Translations under genes and position numbers: made by a program
Shown: positions 16,524-25,831 of the stretch, piece after piece
Position numbering within the stretch: the stretch's first letter is position 1
How the letters are laid out: every line of letters starts with the position of its first letter
Notes under the pieces: generated by a model
What the model saw: only the letters and a program-made list of their open reading frames with translations
What the model was told of the DNA's origin: nothing
Databases searched by the model: none
Assembly: GCA_009377695.1 (NCBI GenBank)
Contig: WHTP01000001.1
Span: 1-64,000 of the forward strand
Length of the DNA stretch: 64,000 nucleotides
Direction: 5' to 3'
DNA from: Hyphomicrobiales bacterium
GTDB lineage: Bacteria > Pseudomonadota > Alphaproteobacteria > Rhizobiales > Xanthobacteraceae

Positions 16524-17507
16524 TTAATGCGGGCTGTCGGCATTCAAGTGCGCGTCGGAGCGCGCCACGGCACTGCCATCGACGTCGACATAGACATCGA
16601 CTTGCTGGCCGACATAGAGCGGTAGATCGCCTCTGCTAACGCTGTAGACCACTTGCAGTACGCGAGTGTCGACGCGCTCGGTGCTGAGGCCGGTGAGCGA
16701 GGTCTTCGGCACCACGTAGGGTTCGACATAGGCGAATCTCAGATCGAAGGCGATTGCACTATTGCCCCGGAGAAAGCCTTTGGCTGAGGAGCCACGCGTG
16801 AAGCGCCAAGCGTCGTTTTCGTCGATATCGACCCGGACATGAAGGGTCTGGGTGTCGCCCATCAAAATGAGCGGCTTGGAGAGTATTCCGGTCTGAGCAT
16901 ACTCCCCGGGCGCAACGTTCACTTGAAGAACATCGCCCGCAACGGGAGCGCGCACCGTGAGGCGCCCGACCGCGGTTTCGGCCTCCTGCAGCTGAGCAGC
17001 CGCCATATCTGCGCTGGCACGTGCAGAAGCGAGTCTTGCCTCGGCAAGGGCCGCATCATGGCTGCGGCTGGCGAACTCGTCGGGGCTGATAACGTTGCGG
17101 TCATGCAGAGGCTTGGCTTGCTCAAGCCGCCGGCGCGCATTTGCCAGCGAGATCTCGGCCTCGCGGACCTGCAGGGTTGCGAGTGTTGCCGCGGCCCGCC
17201 GCGTCGCCAGCTGGGCTTCAAGGTCGCGTCCATCGATATGAAACAGCGGCTGGCCTTGTGTGACGCGCTCGCCCACCTTCACGTTGACCTTCGCGATCAC
17301 CCCGCTGGTTGGTGTGCTGATGGCGACGTTGCGCGTGCTCGCCTCGACCATGCCGCCTCCGGCGACGTAGCGTTGATATGGTGCCGCCGCCGGCTGGGCG
17401 GCCGGCTGAGCGACCGGCCGCGGTACACCGGCCTGGAGGACAAGCCAGAGTCCGCCCATAACGCCGAGCGTTGCAAGAACGGGCAGGGTCAGGCGCCTCT
17501 TCGTCAC
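16524..17507 (-). CDS. Periplasmic adaptor (HlyD/DevB-like) of ABC exporter
   Basis: A 327-residue membrane-fusion protein. One N-terminal helix (LPVLATLGVMGGLWLVLQAG) anchors it in the inner membrane. A biotinyl-lipoyl-like half-motif, SGVIAKVNVKVGERVTQGQP, precedes a coiled coil of about 90 residues, then the second half RLTVRAPVAGDVLQVNVAPG and a beta-barrel. It is the last gene of a four-gene leftward operon and overlaps the ATPase stop by 4 nt. The set resembles DevBCA/MacA-type exporters that span the periplasm with a TolC partner, which is not in the window. Confidence 0.88.
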   Translation of the reverse strand: MTKRRLTLPVLATLGVMGGLWLVLQAGVPRPVAQPAAQPAAAPYQRYVAGGGMVEASTRNVAISTPTSGVIAKVNVKVGERVTQGQPLFHIDGRDLEAQLATRRAAATLATLQVREAEISLANARRRLEQAKPLHDRNVISPDEFASRSHDAALAEARLASARASADMAAAQLQEAETAVGRLTVRAPVAGDVLQVNVAPGEYAQTGILSKPLILMGDTQTLHVRVDIDENDAWRFTRGSSAKGFLRGNSAIAFDLRFAYVEPYVVPKTSLTGLSTERVDTRVLQVVYSVSRGDLPLYVGQQVDVYVDVDGSAVARSDAHLNADSPH

Positions 17508-18247
17508 GACGTCGCTTCCATTGAGATCCGCGGCTCCCCGAAGTGAGTAATGCGGCCGTCGTCCATGTGAGCGATCCGGTCGGCAAAGCCGAGGATGCGC
17601 TGATCATGGGTGACGACAATGAGGGTGCGGCCGTCGTTGCCGGCTATGCCGCGCAGAATCTCGAGCACATGCTGCCCGGTCGCATGGTCGAGCGCGCTGG
17701 TCGGCTCGTCGCAAACGATCAGCTCCGGCTCGTGGACCAGCGCCCGCGCGATCGCGACCCGCTGCTGCTGGCCGCCTGACAATTGTGAAGGGAAATGCCC
17801 GCAGCGATCGGCGAGGCCGACGCGCTCCAACGCCTCGCGCGCCTTGGCAAGGCCCTTGCTCTCGCTCATCCCGTTCAGGAGGAGCGGGATCATCACGTTC
17901 TCGGCCGTCGTCAGTTGAGGGACCAGGTTGTAGGCCTGGAACACGAAGCCGAGCAAATGGCGTCTAAAGCGAGCTTTGGCGGTTTGGTCCATGTGGTCGA
18001 TGTTCTCGCCGAGCACGGTGCATTCGCCGGCATCGTGGTCGAGGAGGCCGGCGATAATCGAGATCAATGTGGTCTTGCCGCAGCCGGAAGGTCCGACGAG
18101 CATGACGAGCTCGCCATGAGCGACTTCCAGATCGACGCCACGCAACGCCGTAACTTGCTGCGCGCCTTCCCCGTAAACCTTGGTAAGGCTGTTGCAAACG
18201 ACGCTCATGGCGGCACCGAGGAGCGGTCTTGTCGTGGCGGCGGTCAT
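17504..18247 (-). CDS. MacB/DevA-like exporter ATP-binding protein
   Basis: A 247-residue ATPase. Walker A is GPSGCGKTT, the signature is LSGGQQQRVAIARAL, Walker B is LIVCDEPTSALD, and the switch region is VVTHD. The LolD/MacB-type signature QAYNLVPQLTTAENV is present. The ATG overlaps the permease stop (ATGA) and is preferred over an in-frame upstream ATG inside the permease gene. It energises the adjacent FtsX-like permease. Confidence 0.9.
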   Translation of the reverse strand: MTAATTRPLLGAAMSVVCNSLTKVYGEGAQQVTALRGVDLEVAHGELVMLVGPSGCGKTTLISIIAGLLDHDAGECTVLGENIDHMDQTAKARFRRHLLGFVFQAYNLVPQLTTAENVMIPLLLNGMSESKGLAKAREALERVGLADRCGHFPSQLSGGQQQRVAIARALVHEPELIVCDEPTSALDHATGQHVLEILRGIAGNDGRTLIVVTHDQRILGFADRIAHMDDGRITHFGEPRISMEATS

Positions 18248-19455
18248 GTCTTGAACACCGAAGCCGGATCCAATCGGATGACCTTGCGCATGCTCAGGCT
18301 CGAAGCGATCACGCACAGGAGAACTATTCCGCCGGCACTGACGAGAAACAGTGACCAGCTCAGCTCGAACGGAAAACGTGGTCCAATCATCAAACTGAAA
18401 ACCGAGATGAGGCCGATGCCGAGCCCGTAACCGATTGCGCCTGCAACGAGCGCCTGCGTCATGATCATCGCGAGCAGCGTTCGGTTCGTCGCGCCCATCG
18501 CTTTCATCACACCGAAGTAGCGCAGGTTCTCGAGCGTGAAGTTGTAGAAGGTCTGGCCGGCGATGAGGCCGCCGACGGCAAATCCGATTATGGCGGAGAG
18601 GCCGAACAGGGTGAACGCCGGCGTGTTCTGGACGATGTACCAGAGTGTCATCCGTTCGAACTGCGTTTTGGTAACGGCCGCCAGTCTTGTTCGCTGGCGA
18701 ATGTTCGATATCACCGAGGCCACGTCGGCCCCGGCCTTCGCCTTGACCAGGACGAAGGACAGCGTTTTTCTCTCGGTCGGTACATAAGATTTGGCGCGGG
18801 AATAGGTCGTGTAGATCGTGGGCACGCCGGTGTTGGTCGTGGTCGCTTCGCTGATGCCGACAACCACGGCCCGACGCTCGTTCATCTCAATGACATCGCC
18901 GATCCTGAGTGGAATCGGCGGTTCGCCGGAACGCGGGCTCGGGCGAGCGAAGCGGTTGTTCGCCCCGTCGGCGCTCACGATCACGCCGTCCGCTCGCCGA
19001 AGGTCGACGAGTTTGCCGGAAAGCATGATGGGCGGCCCGCCAATCAACGTCGTATCGTCGAGGCCAATCAGAACGGAATTCTGGAAATTGCCGTCAGCGA
19101 GACGGACCCGTGTTGCGCCCTTGTAGATCGGCACGGCCCAGCCAACGCCCTCGATGCTACGCACGCGCGCGACGGTCGTGTCTGACAGCGGTTTGACATC
19201 GTCAATATAGCGCACCATCGGGTCCATCACCCAGATATCGGCAAGCGCGGCATCCGATACGAAGCCGTAGCTTCTTTTCGCGAGTCCGAAGAACATCGCC
19301 GGCTGCTGAGTCATGATGAAGGTTGTGAAAACGAGCCCAAGGACCATGCCCAGGTACTTTCCCCGATCTCCGGTGAGCATTTTGAACGCGACGGCGATCA
19401 TTGCCGCCCGGCACTCATCGGGTCGTGAAGGCCGATCTCCTGGTGGCGGCATCAT
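18244..19455 (-). CDS. FtsX/DevC-like exporter permease
   Basis: About 403 residues from an ATG overlapping the stop of the small cysteine protein; upstream in-frame starts would run into that gene. The architecture is of the MacB/DevC type: one helix after AVAFKMLTGDRGKYLGMVLG, a periplasmic domain of about 200 residues with VWVMDP-like and VGWAVPIYKGATRVRLADG segments, then three helices with the FtsX core AVGGLIAGQTFYNF and RYFGVMKAMGATNRTL. It makes the four-helix permease of a tripartite exporter with the two downstream genes. The substrate is unknown. Confidence 0.88.
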   Translation of the reverse strand: MMPPPGDRPSRPDECRAAMIAVAFKMLTGDRGKYLGMVLGLVFTTFIMTQQPAMFFGLAKRSYGFVSDAALADIWVMDPMVRYIDDVKPLSDTTVARVRSIEGVGWAVPIYKGATRVRLADGNFQNSVLIGLDDTTLIGGPPIMLSGKLVDLRRADGVIVSADGANNRFARPSPRSGEPPIPLRIGDVIEMNERRAVVVGISEATTTNTGVPTIYTTYSRAKSYVPTERKTLSFVLVKAKAGADVASVISNIRQRTRLAAVTKTQFERMTLWYIVQNTPAFTLFGLSAIIGFAVGGLIAGQTFYNFTLENLRYFGVMKAMGATNRTLLAMIMTQALVAGAIGYGLGIGLISVFSLMIGPRFPFELSWSLFLVSAGGIVLLCVIASSLSMRKVIRLDPASVFKT

Positions 19456-19700
19456 TTGTTCTGGAATATCGGCAGACGTAGGCATTGGCTCGGGAACTTG
19501 TCCCTGTTTTCGGCGATACAGTGCTGGATCGCGGCCCGATTGGGCACGAGCCCGGGTCGGCAGATCTTTTGGACTTCTTGCCGGCACATTTGCCTGACTT
19601 CCTGGCTGACCTCAGCCTGCGGGGCTTGCTTTTGCTGCGCCCGGGCAAGCTCGGCTGGAACGACGGCGATCATGGCGAGGAAGATTGAGATTCGCCTCAT
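19452..19700 (-). CDS. Small periplasmic four-cysteine protein
   Basis: An 82-residue precursor, start ATG after GAGG. The signal peptide MRRISIFLAMIAVVPAELARA is predicted to be cut near residue 21. The mature part has cysteines at 39, 47, 61 and 73 (MCRQEVQKIC...HCIAENRDKFPSQC), a spacing that suggests two disulphides and a short helical hairpin as in cysteine-rich repeat proteins. It is the first gene of the exporter operon and overlaps the permease start, so it may be an accessory or a cargo-sensing factor. Function unknown. Confidence 0.72.
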   Translation of the reverse strand: MRRISIFLAMIAVVPAELARAQQKQAPQAEVSQEVRQMCRQEVQKICRPGLVPNRAAIQHCIAENRDKFPSQCLRLPIFQNK

Positions 19701-19884
19701 GCGGTACCTCCGTGACGTGACCGCCCGAAGCATAGGGGCCAACAGGGAGGTCCGGGATTTAGTGATGTTAATAAATATTGCCGCGCCGACTTGTGGGCAT
19801 GGATGCCTTAACAAAAAAACACACTTCGGCGCGTGACGTTGGAAGGTGTCGCAGCGAAAATGGGCAGAATTGGAGCCTGCTGAG

Positions 19885-20652
19885 ATGTCGATATTAGAGC
19901 CCAGTGACGTCGTGCCTCCCGCCCGTCCTACCCATCCTGCTGCAAGACCTCGCATCCTGCTTATTGAGGATGATCCGGAGATTTCGCGGATGCTGACCGA
20001 TGTGTTTTCGGAGAGCGGGTTCGTCGCCTGGTCTGTCAGTTCGGCCCTGGATATGGACGCGCTCCTCGCGCGCGAGACGATCGATCTCGTCGTGCTCGAC
20101 GTCATGCTGCCGGGTGAAGACGGGCTCAGCATCTGCCGCAGGCTCCGGGCAGCGTCGACGATTCCCATCATTATGGTGACGGCGCGCGGTGAGCATGTCG
20201 ATCGAATCGTTGGCCTTGAGATCGGCGCCGACGATTATGTTCCGAAGCCGTTCAATTCGCGGGAGCTGGTGGCGCGCATCCGCGCGCTCCTGCGCCGCGT
20301 GCAGAGCGGGCACGAGACCAGGCGTCTTCGCGCTTCGCCATTGGCATTCGCCGGATGGCAGATCGAGCCGACGATGCGGCAGCTGCAAGATCCGAAAGGC
20401 GTCAGAGTCGCGATGACGAGTGTGGAGTTCGATCTGCTCCTCGCCTTCTGTCGCAATCCGGGCCGCGTCCTCTCGCGCGAACAATTGCTCGAACTGGTCC
20501 ATGGCGGTGTGGCGGGACCGGTCGAACGCAGTATCGATGTTCATGTCAGCCGCATTCGGCAAAAAATCGAACCGGATCCGCGCGATCCGACACTGATCAA
20601 GACCGTGCGCCTCGGGGGGTACCTGTTCACCCCGGCGGTCGAGGAGGCCTGA
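19885..20652 (+). CDS. OmpR-family response regulator
   Basis: A 255-residue regulator. The receiver domain has IEDDPEISRML, the phosphoacceptor in VVLDVMLPGEDG, and the conserved Thr and Lys in MVTARGE and DYVPKPFNSREL. The C-terminal winged helix includes LTSVEFDLLLAF-like and SIDVHVSRIRQKIEPDP, typical of OmpR/PhoB. The ATG at 19885 has GGAG upstream; a GTG at 19846 is less likely. It diverges from the four-gene exporter operon, and with the overlapping kinase gene it probably controls that operon or the MipA/OmpV genes. Confidence 0.9.
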   Translation: MSILEPSDVVPPARPTHPAARPRILLIEDDPEISRMLTDVFSESGFVAWSVSSALDMDALLARETIDLVVLDVMLPGEDGLSICRRLRAASTIPIIMVTARGEHVDRIVGLEIGADDYVPKPFNSRELVARIRALLRRVQSGHETRRLRASPLAFAGWQIEPTMRQLQDPKGVRVAMTSVEFDLLLAFCRNPGRVLSREQLLELVHGGVAGPVERSIDVHVSRIRQKIEPDPRDPTLIKTVRLGGYLFTPAVEEA

Positions 20653-22064
20653 TGCGGCTTCCGGATTGCCTGAAGCCTCGCAGCATTACGACACAAATCA
20701 CCGGTATCGTTGCAGCATCGGTCGTGCTCGGGGTCGTGCTCACCATCGCAATCCTGTTCTTATTCGACGGCGCCGCTCCCAAAAAAGGCCCGTCCGCAGC
20801 GGTCGAACGGGTTGTCAGCATTACTTTGCTCGCGCGCTCGGCAGCCAGTCCCGCTGAGGCTGATGCAATCATCGACACCGCCCAGCGCGCCGGTATCGAC
20901 GTGAGACGAGTCCGGCTGGAGAATCTGGAGACATCGCCTCGTGACATCAGCCCGTCCTTTCTGTCCAGACTCGTCGTACATCAACTGAAATCTTTTCGGG
21001 GCATCGAGGTCATCGAAGGCGTTCGCTATCCGACCGGTCCTGATCATCAACTGGTCGTAAGAGCTGGTGAGCACACCGCTCTGATCTTTGGCGCGTCTCC
21101 GGGGACAAACCTGTCCGGCTTCAAATGGCGTTTCATTTTGGCTCCGACGGCTCTGATGCTGACAATCGTTCTCGTCTTCCTGCTGCTCCTGTCGCTCTAC
21201 GGCGTCCGCTGGATCATTGCTCCACTGTCTGCCGTTGCGGACGCGGCGCACTCATTTGGGCGTTTTCCAGGCCAAGAACACATGATCGACCGCCGAGGCC
21301 CTCGCGAGATCGCACAGGTGACGGACGCGCTCAATGACATGCGGACCCGCATTCGCTCCCTGCTCGACGATCGCACGCGCATGCTCGCAGCCATCAGCCA
21401 CGATCTCAGGACGCCTCTCACACGTCTGAGGCTGCGGGCGGAAAGGGTCGTCGAACAGGAGTTGCGCGAAAGCATGCTGCACGAGATCGAGCAGATCAGT
21501 CACATGCTGAATGAAACTTTGGACTATCTCCGCCAGGATGCCAGATCCGAAAGCATGTCACGAATAGACCTACCGAGTCTCCTTCAAACAGTCTGCGCCG
21601 ACTTCGCCAACGTCGGCCATAATGTGTCCTATGAGGGACCAGGGCGGCTCACATGGACGTGCCGATCGACCGCGCTGATGCGCGCCATCAGCAATGTCGT
21701 TGCAAACGGCGTCAAGCATGGCTCGTCTGTCGTTGTGAATCTCAGGGTCCGCAACGACGGAGCTGCCGAAATCGACATATCGGACGATGGCCCCGGCATT
21801 CCCACCGCGCTTCGTGACAAGGTCTACGATCCCTTCTTTAAAGTAGACGATGCGCGTTCTACGGCGGGTGACGGCTTTGGCCTCGGACTGTCGATTGCGC
21901 GCGACGTGGTAAAGGGCCACAACGGTGAAATCTCTTTGCTCGATCGGCTCCCGGCCGGTCTGACGGTCCGCATTCTTCTTCCGGCAGCCGGCGAGAGCAG
22001 AATGGCGCGTCAGCGACACGCCGCCGGTCCAGTCGCCACCGCAACATCTCTCGCTCAGCCTTGA
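20652..22064 (+). CDS. Sensor histidine kinase (EnvZ-like)
   Basis: A 470-residue kinase whose ATG shares one base with the regulator stop (TGATG). Helix 1 is ITGIVAASVVLGVVLTIAIL; a periplasmic domain covers about residues 45-155; helix 2 is LAPTALMLTIVLVFLLLLSL; HAMP follows. The H-box is AAISHDLRTPLTRLRLRAE, the N-box NVVANGVKHG, with DDGPGIP, FFKVDD and GDGFGLGLS completing the ATPase. All catalytic elements are intact. The periplasmic domain is not one I recognise. Confidence 0.9.
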   Translation: MRLPDCLKPRSITTQITGIVAASVVLGVVLTIAILFLFDGAAPKKGPSAAVERVVSITLLARSAASPAEADAIIDTAQRAGIDVRRVRLENLETSPRDISPSFLSRLVVHQLKSFRGIEVIEGVRYPTGPDHQLVVRAGEHTALIFGASPGTNLSGFKWRFILAPTALMLTIVLVFLLLLSLYGVRWIIAPLSAVADAAHSFGRFPGQEHMIDRRGPREIAQVTDALNDMRTRIRSLLDDRTRMLAAISHDLRTPLTRLRLRAERVVEQELRESMLHEIEQISHMLNETLDYLRQDARSESMSRIDLPSLLQTVCADFANVGHNVSYEGPGRLTWTCRSTALMRAISNVVANGVKHGSSVVVNLRVRNDGAAEIDISDDGPGIPTALRDKVYDPFFKVDDARSTAGDGFGLGLSIARDVVKGHNGEISLLDRLPAGLTVRILLPAAGESRMARQRHAAGPVATATSLAQP

Positions 22065-22065
22065 G

Positions 22066-22492
22066 AGCGCGGCGCTTGTCGATCAAGCCGGCGGCCGCGG
22101 CATCGCGGTGAAAATCGATCACCTCCGTGCCCGAACAGATTCGTGCGCTCGTCGCGCGCATGGCGCGACGGCGGTGTCGCTCACACCCGGCTGGCTGCGA
22201 TCGGAGGCCATGCTCGATGCTTATCGCGTCATCGAAAGCGAACTGGCGCGATGCGACAAAAAATCCAGCCGCATTTCGCAATCTCCGAGAGCCCAGCATT
22301 TGTCGGATGGGCCGTGGCGGCGCTTGCGCAAGACCCCGACGTGGCGCGTTGGAACGGGCAGTCGCTCTCGAGCGGGCAACTGCGACGGTCTACGGCTTCG
22401 CCGACCTCGACGGCAGCCAGCCTGATGCCTGGCGCTACCTCGTCGAGGTTCAGGATGCCGGCAAGCCCGCCGACGTCACCGGTTATCGGTGA
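22066..22492 (+). pseudogene. Short-chain dehydrogenase (SDR) remnant
   Basis: Pieces of an SDR enzyme appear in order but in three frames. AGGRGIAVKIDH then VPEQIRALVARMA come from the first third; VSLTPGWLRSEAMLDAYRV is the segment after the active site; QPHFAISESPAFVGWAVAAL and TVYGFADLDGSQPDAWRYL continue to the C-terminus, ending ADVTGYR. The segment with the YxxxK active site and most of the Rossmann fold is missing, so a large internal deletion plus at least two frameshifts have destroyed the gene. It lies just after the kinase gene and converges on the secretion genes. Confidence 0.7.
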
Positions 22493-22498
22493 CTCCCG

Positions 22499-23857
22499 TC
22501 AATGCTCGCGGAAGGCGCGCATGAAGCTGTCGAGCAGCGGCCGCATCAAGTAGTCGAAAAACGTACGTTCACCGGTCTCGATGAAGAGATCGGCCGGCAT
22601 GCCTGGCGTGGGCTGGAAGCTCTCGACCTTGCTGGCGAGGTCGTTCTGATCCAGCCGCACGCGAACGACGAACGAAACGCCTTTCGCTGCCTCCTGCTCC
22701 TGCGGGCGTCCCACGACTTGTTCGGGGACGGCATCCGCCGAGAGATAGGTCACGGTGCCTTCGACCATCGGGATCACCCGCTGATTGAGCGCGGACAACC
22801 GGACCAGGGCTTGCTGGCCTTCCCGGACGTGGGCGACGTCGCTCGGCTTGATGCGCGCCTGGATCAAGAGCTCGTCATTGATGGGCAGCAGTTCGAGCAG
22901 GATTCCGCCGGCGTTGATTACGCCGCCAGCGGTGTGATGATGCAGCTTGACGACGATCCCCCGCACCGGCGCCCGCACGTCCGTGCGCTCGACCACGTCA
23001 TGCGCCGCCAGGATCTGTTCCTGGACGTCATCAAGCTCGGCAGTCGCTGTGTGCAATTCCTCGATCGCCTTCTGCGCGGCGGCAGTGCGCAACTGCACGA
23101 TCTGCTGCTCGGCCCGGGCGATTTTTTCCTTGGCGTCGCCGATGCGGCCGAGCAATTCGCCGAGTTCGCCCGACAGGCCGACTTCGGAGCGCATCAGCGC
23201 GAGGATTTCCGAGCGCTTCACCAGCTGCCGTTCCAACAGCGTGCTCTTGGCTTCCAGCTCTTCCAGGAACAAGGCCCTTCTGGATTCGCCGGACGTCACC
23301 TGTGCCTGGTAGCCGCCGATGCTCTCGTGCAGGCCGGCAATCTCCTTGCGCAGGACCTTTTCCTGTCCCTCCAGGCTGTTCCGCCGCGCCTTCAGTTCCA
23401 GTGTCTGCGCATCGACAATCGATCGCACCGCCGGGTCGGTGAGTTGCTCCTTCAATTCCGGCGGCAGCTCGATCTGCGCGGCCGCGGCCAGCTCTGCATT
23501 GAGGCGAGCCGTGGTTGCGATGAGCCGGTATTTTCGCAGCACCAGCCGCCGGAGCTTCGACTTCGCCGACGTATCGTCGAGCCGAACGAGATTTTGATTA
23601 GCCTCGACGACGTCGCCCTCTTTGACCAGCAACTCGCTGATGATGCCGCCCTCGAGGTGCTGGATCTGCTTGTTCTGGCCGATCGCCACGAAATGTCCCG
23701 ACGTCACGACCGCGCTCGCGAGCGGTGCGATCGCGGCCCAGGCCCCAAAGCCGGCGAGCCAGACAAACAGCACCGAAAATCCGATTGTCGTCGGAAGGCG
23801 CGTGTTTCGCGGTACGCCGCGGTACCACGTGTCGATGCTCGGGCATCCCGGGATCAT
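22499..23857 (-). CDS. Type I secretion periplasmic adaptor (HlyD/PrtE family)
   Basis: A 452-residue membrane-fusion protein. An N-terminal helix near residues 22-45 (FSVLFVWLAGFGAWAAIAP) is followed by the family motif SGHFVAIGQNKQIQHLEGGI, which is highly typical of PrtE/AprE/HlyD, then a coiled coil of about 200 residues, the closing lipoyl half VRAPVRGIVVKLHHHTAGGV and the C-terminal HlyD barrel with KVESFQPTPGMPADLFIETG. It overlaps the ABC gene by 4 nt. It would join the ABC protein to an outer-membrane TolC-like channel, which is not in the window. Confidence 0.92.
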   Translation of the reverse strand: MIPGCPSIDTWYRGVPRNTRLPTTIGFSVLFVWLAGFGAWAAIAPLASAVVTSGHFVAIGQNKQIQHLEGGIISELLVKEGDVVEANQNLVRLDDTSAKSKLRRLVLRKYRLIATTARLNAELAAAAQIELPPELKEQLTDPAVRSIVDAQTLELKARRNSLEGQEKVLRKEIAGLHESIGGYQAQVTSGESRRALFLEELEAKSTLLERQLVKRSEILALMRSEVGLSGELGELLGRIGDAKEKIARAEQQIVQLRTAAAQKAIEELHTATAELDDVQEQILAAHDVVERTDVRAPVRGIVVKLHHHTAGGVINAGGILLELLPINDELLIQARIKPSDVAHVREGQQALVRLSALNQRVIPMVEGTVTYLSADAVPEQVVGRPQEQEAAKGVSFVVRVRLDQNDLASKVESFQPTPGMPADLFIETGERTFFDYLMRPLLDSFMRAFREH

Positions 23858-25821
23858 GACCGGCTCTCGTGTGCGGCGACCGGAGCGGCCTTCGATGTCG
23901 CCGTCTCCGCAGGCGCGGCAGCGGGTGTCGTCGGCGCGGGGACGGGCGCCGTGGCTGTGGTTGCGGCCGGCGCGGGCGCTGTGGGTTCGGATGTCTGCGC
24001 CGGACGGACGAGCCTTAGCAGGACGTCGCTCGGCGGGCCGAACGCTTCCAACCGTCCGGCGCGCAGGATCAGCAGCTTGTCCATGCTGTTGAGCACGGCC
24101 GGTCGTTGGGTGATGACGACCACTGTTATGCGCTGCTCTTTCGCCCGCTTGAGCGTATCGGTCAGCGCCTGCTCGCCCGCCGCGTCGAGATTGGAATTCG
24201 GTTCATCCAGCACCACCAGCGCGGGGTTGCCGAAGAAGGCGCGCGCCAGCGCGATCCGCTGCTTCTGGCCCCCCGACAGTGGGGCGCCGCTGCGTTCGAG
24301 CATTGTCTCGTAGCCGTTCGACAGATGCGAGATCATCTCGTGCACGTCGGTGAACTTGGCGGCTTCGTAGATCGTTTCGTCGGGAAGATCGGTTCGCATC
24401 CGGCACACGTTCTCCTTGATGCTGCCGGGAAACAGCTCGACCTCCTGCGGAAGGTAGCCGGTGAACTCCCCGAATTGCCGGCGGTCCCAGTTGCGCAGCT
24501 CCGTTGCGTCGAGCCGCACGTTGCCGGCCGTGGGATAGAGGCAGCCGACCAGGATGCGGGCAAGCGTCGACTTGCCGGAGCCGGACGGGCCGACGATGGC
24601 GAGCGATTCGCCCGCGGCAAGCTGAAAGCTGATGCCGTTGAGGATGGCCTCTCGCGAGCCCGGCGAGAGGTAAAGGAGCTTGTCGACGGTCAGCTGTCCT
24701 TTCGGCTTGGGCAGCAGCAGCCGGACGCGCTCCTGCTTCAGGCTTTCGACCGTGGCGCGGACGCGGGCGTAGGCGGCGCGCGTGTGCATCAGATTGCGCC
24801 AGCCTTCGATCATCATTTCGAACGGCTGCAACGCCCGGCCGGCGATGATCGAGGCCGCGATCATCATGCCGCCGGTGACGCTGCCCTGGATCGCCAGGTA
24901 AGCACCGACGCCGAGGATGACGATCTGCGCGACCAGCCGCGCGAACTTCGAGGCGCCGCTGATCCAGACATTCCGGTCCAGAGCGCTGCTTTGCAGCTCC
25001 AATGCACGGCTCTGCTCGCGCCCCCAGTGCAGAATGCTTTCGTTCAGCATCCCCATCGCGTTGACCACCTGCGAGTTCCTGGTCAGGGCCTCCGCATGAG
25101 CGTCCGCCTTTGTGGCGCTCAGGCCGGCTGCCGCCAAAGGCACTCTCGTCGCTTTCTGATTCAAGAGTGCGATGATGATCAGAAGCAGCCCGCAGACCAA
25201 TGCGATCCAGCCGAGATCGGGATGGATGAGGAAAACGGTTGCGAAATAGATCGGCGCCAACGGCGCGTCGAACAGCAGCAGCATCACCGGACTTGAGATG
25301 AAGTTCTTCACCTGGTGCAGGTTTCGCAATGCCTGGATGTTGGTGCTGTCCGCCACCTTGGCGGTTGTGACGATACTGGCCAGGACCGGCCCGCCCAGGA
25401 TCGTCTCGAAATTTGTCGCCAGGCGTCCAAGCACCTGCCGACGTAGCGCATCCAGCAGCGCGAGAATGCAGAGAAAGCCCACCGCCACGATGGACAACAT
25501 CAGCAGCGTATCGAGGCTGCGGCTGGTGAGCACGCGGTCCGAGAGCTGAAACAGGTAGAGCGGCAACGTCATCATCAGCAGATTGACGAAGACTGAGAAA
25601 ATCCCGACCGCGATCAGCGTTCGGCGGGCGAGCGCATGCCACCAGACGATCGGATCGTCCGGGTGCGCCTCTACGGATTTCGACTGCTTCAGGAAGGCCT
25701 GCCCATTCTCCAGTAAGGCTCGCCACTTCTCCCGGAGGATCTGCCAATGGCTGCCCAGCGCGGACCGCATCGAACCGGCGCGCCGAAATGTCGTTTCGAC
25801 CTGCTGCGATGGAGGCGTCAT
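23854..25821 (-). CDS. Type I secretion ABC transporter (PrtD-like)
   Basis: A 655-residue fused permease-ATPase. About six helices lie between residues 65 and 330 (for example GIFSVFVNLLMMTLPLYLFQ and SVTGGMMIAASIIAGRALQP). The ATPase has Walker A GPSGSGKST, signature LSGGQKQRIALARAF, Walker B LVVLDEPNSNLD, and ends in VVVITQRP instead of the usual switch His. No C39 peptidase domain is present, so leader cleavage is not expected. The last 60 residues are an unusual Pro/Ala/Thr tail. The gene lies 10 bp after the 401-residue secreted-type protein, its likely cargo or partner. Confidence 0.92.
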   Translation of the reverse strand: MTPPSQQVETTFRRAGSMRSALGSHWQILREKWRALLENGQAFLKQSKSVEAHPDDPIVWWHALARRTLIAVGIFSVFVNLLMMTLPLYLFQLSDRVLTSRSLDTLLMLSIVAVGFLCILALLDALRRQVLGRLATNFETILGGPVLASIVTTAKVADSTNIQALRNLHQVKNFISSPVMLLLFDAPLAPIYFATVFLIHPDLGWIALVCGLLLIIIALLNQKATRVPLAAAGLSATKADAHAEALTRNSQVVNAMGMLNESILHWGREQSRALELQSSALDRNVWISGASKFARLVAQIVILGVGAYLAIQGSVTGGMMIAASIIAGRALQPFEMMIEGWRNLMHTRAAYARVRATVESLKQERVRLLLPKPKGQLTVDKLLYLSPGSREAILNGISFQLAAGESLAIVGPSGSGKSTLARILVGCLYPTAGNVRLDATELRNWDRRQFGEFTGYLPQEVELFPGSIKENVCRMRTDLPDETIYEAAKFTDVHEMISHLSNGYETMLERSGAPLSGGQKQRIALARAFFGNPALVVLDEPNSNLDAAGEQALTDTLKRAKEQRITVVVITQRPAVLNSMDKLLILRAGRLEAFGPPSDVLLRLVRPAQTSEPTAPAPAATTATAPVPAPTTPAAAPAETATSKAAPVAAHESRS

Positions 25822-25831
25822 GGTGGTCTCG

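Noticed and set aside
22502-24313. 603-codon frame on the plus strand across the secretion genes
   Set aside because: It is the complement shadow of the HlyD-like and ABC genes; its composition is rich in His, Arg and Asp without family motifs.
24203-25747. 514-codon minus-strand frame
   Set aside because: Out-of-frame shadow of the secretion ABC gene.
23854-25821. Bacteriocin exporter with C39 peptidase
   Set aside because: No N-terminal C39 domain; the first 60 residues are polar and unrelated.
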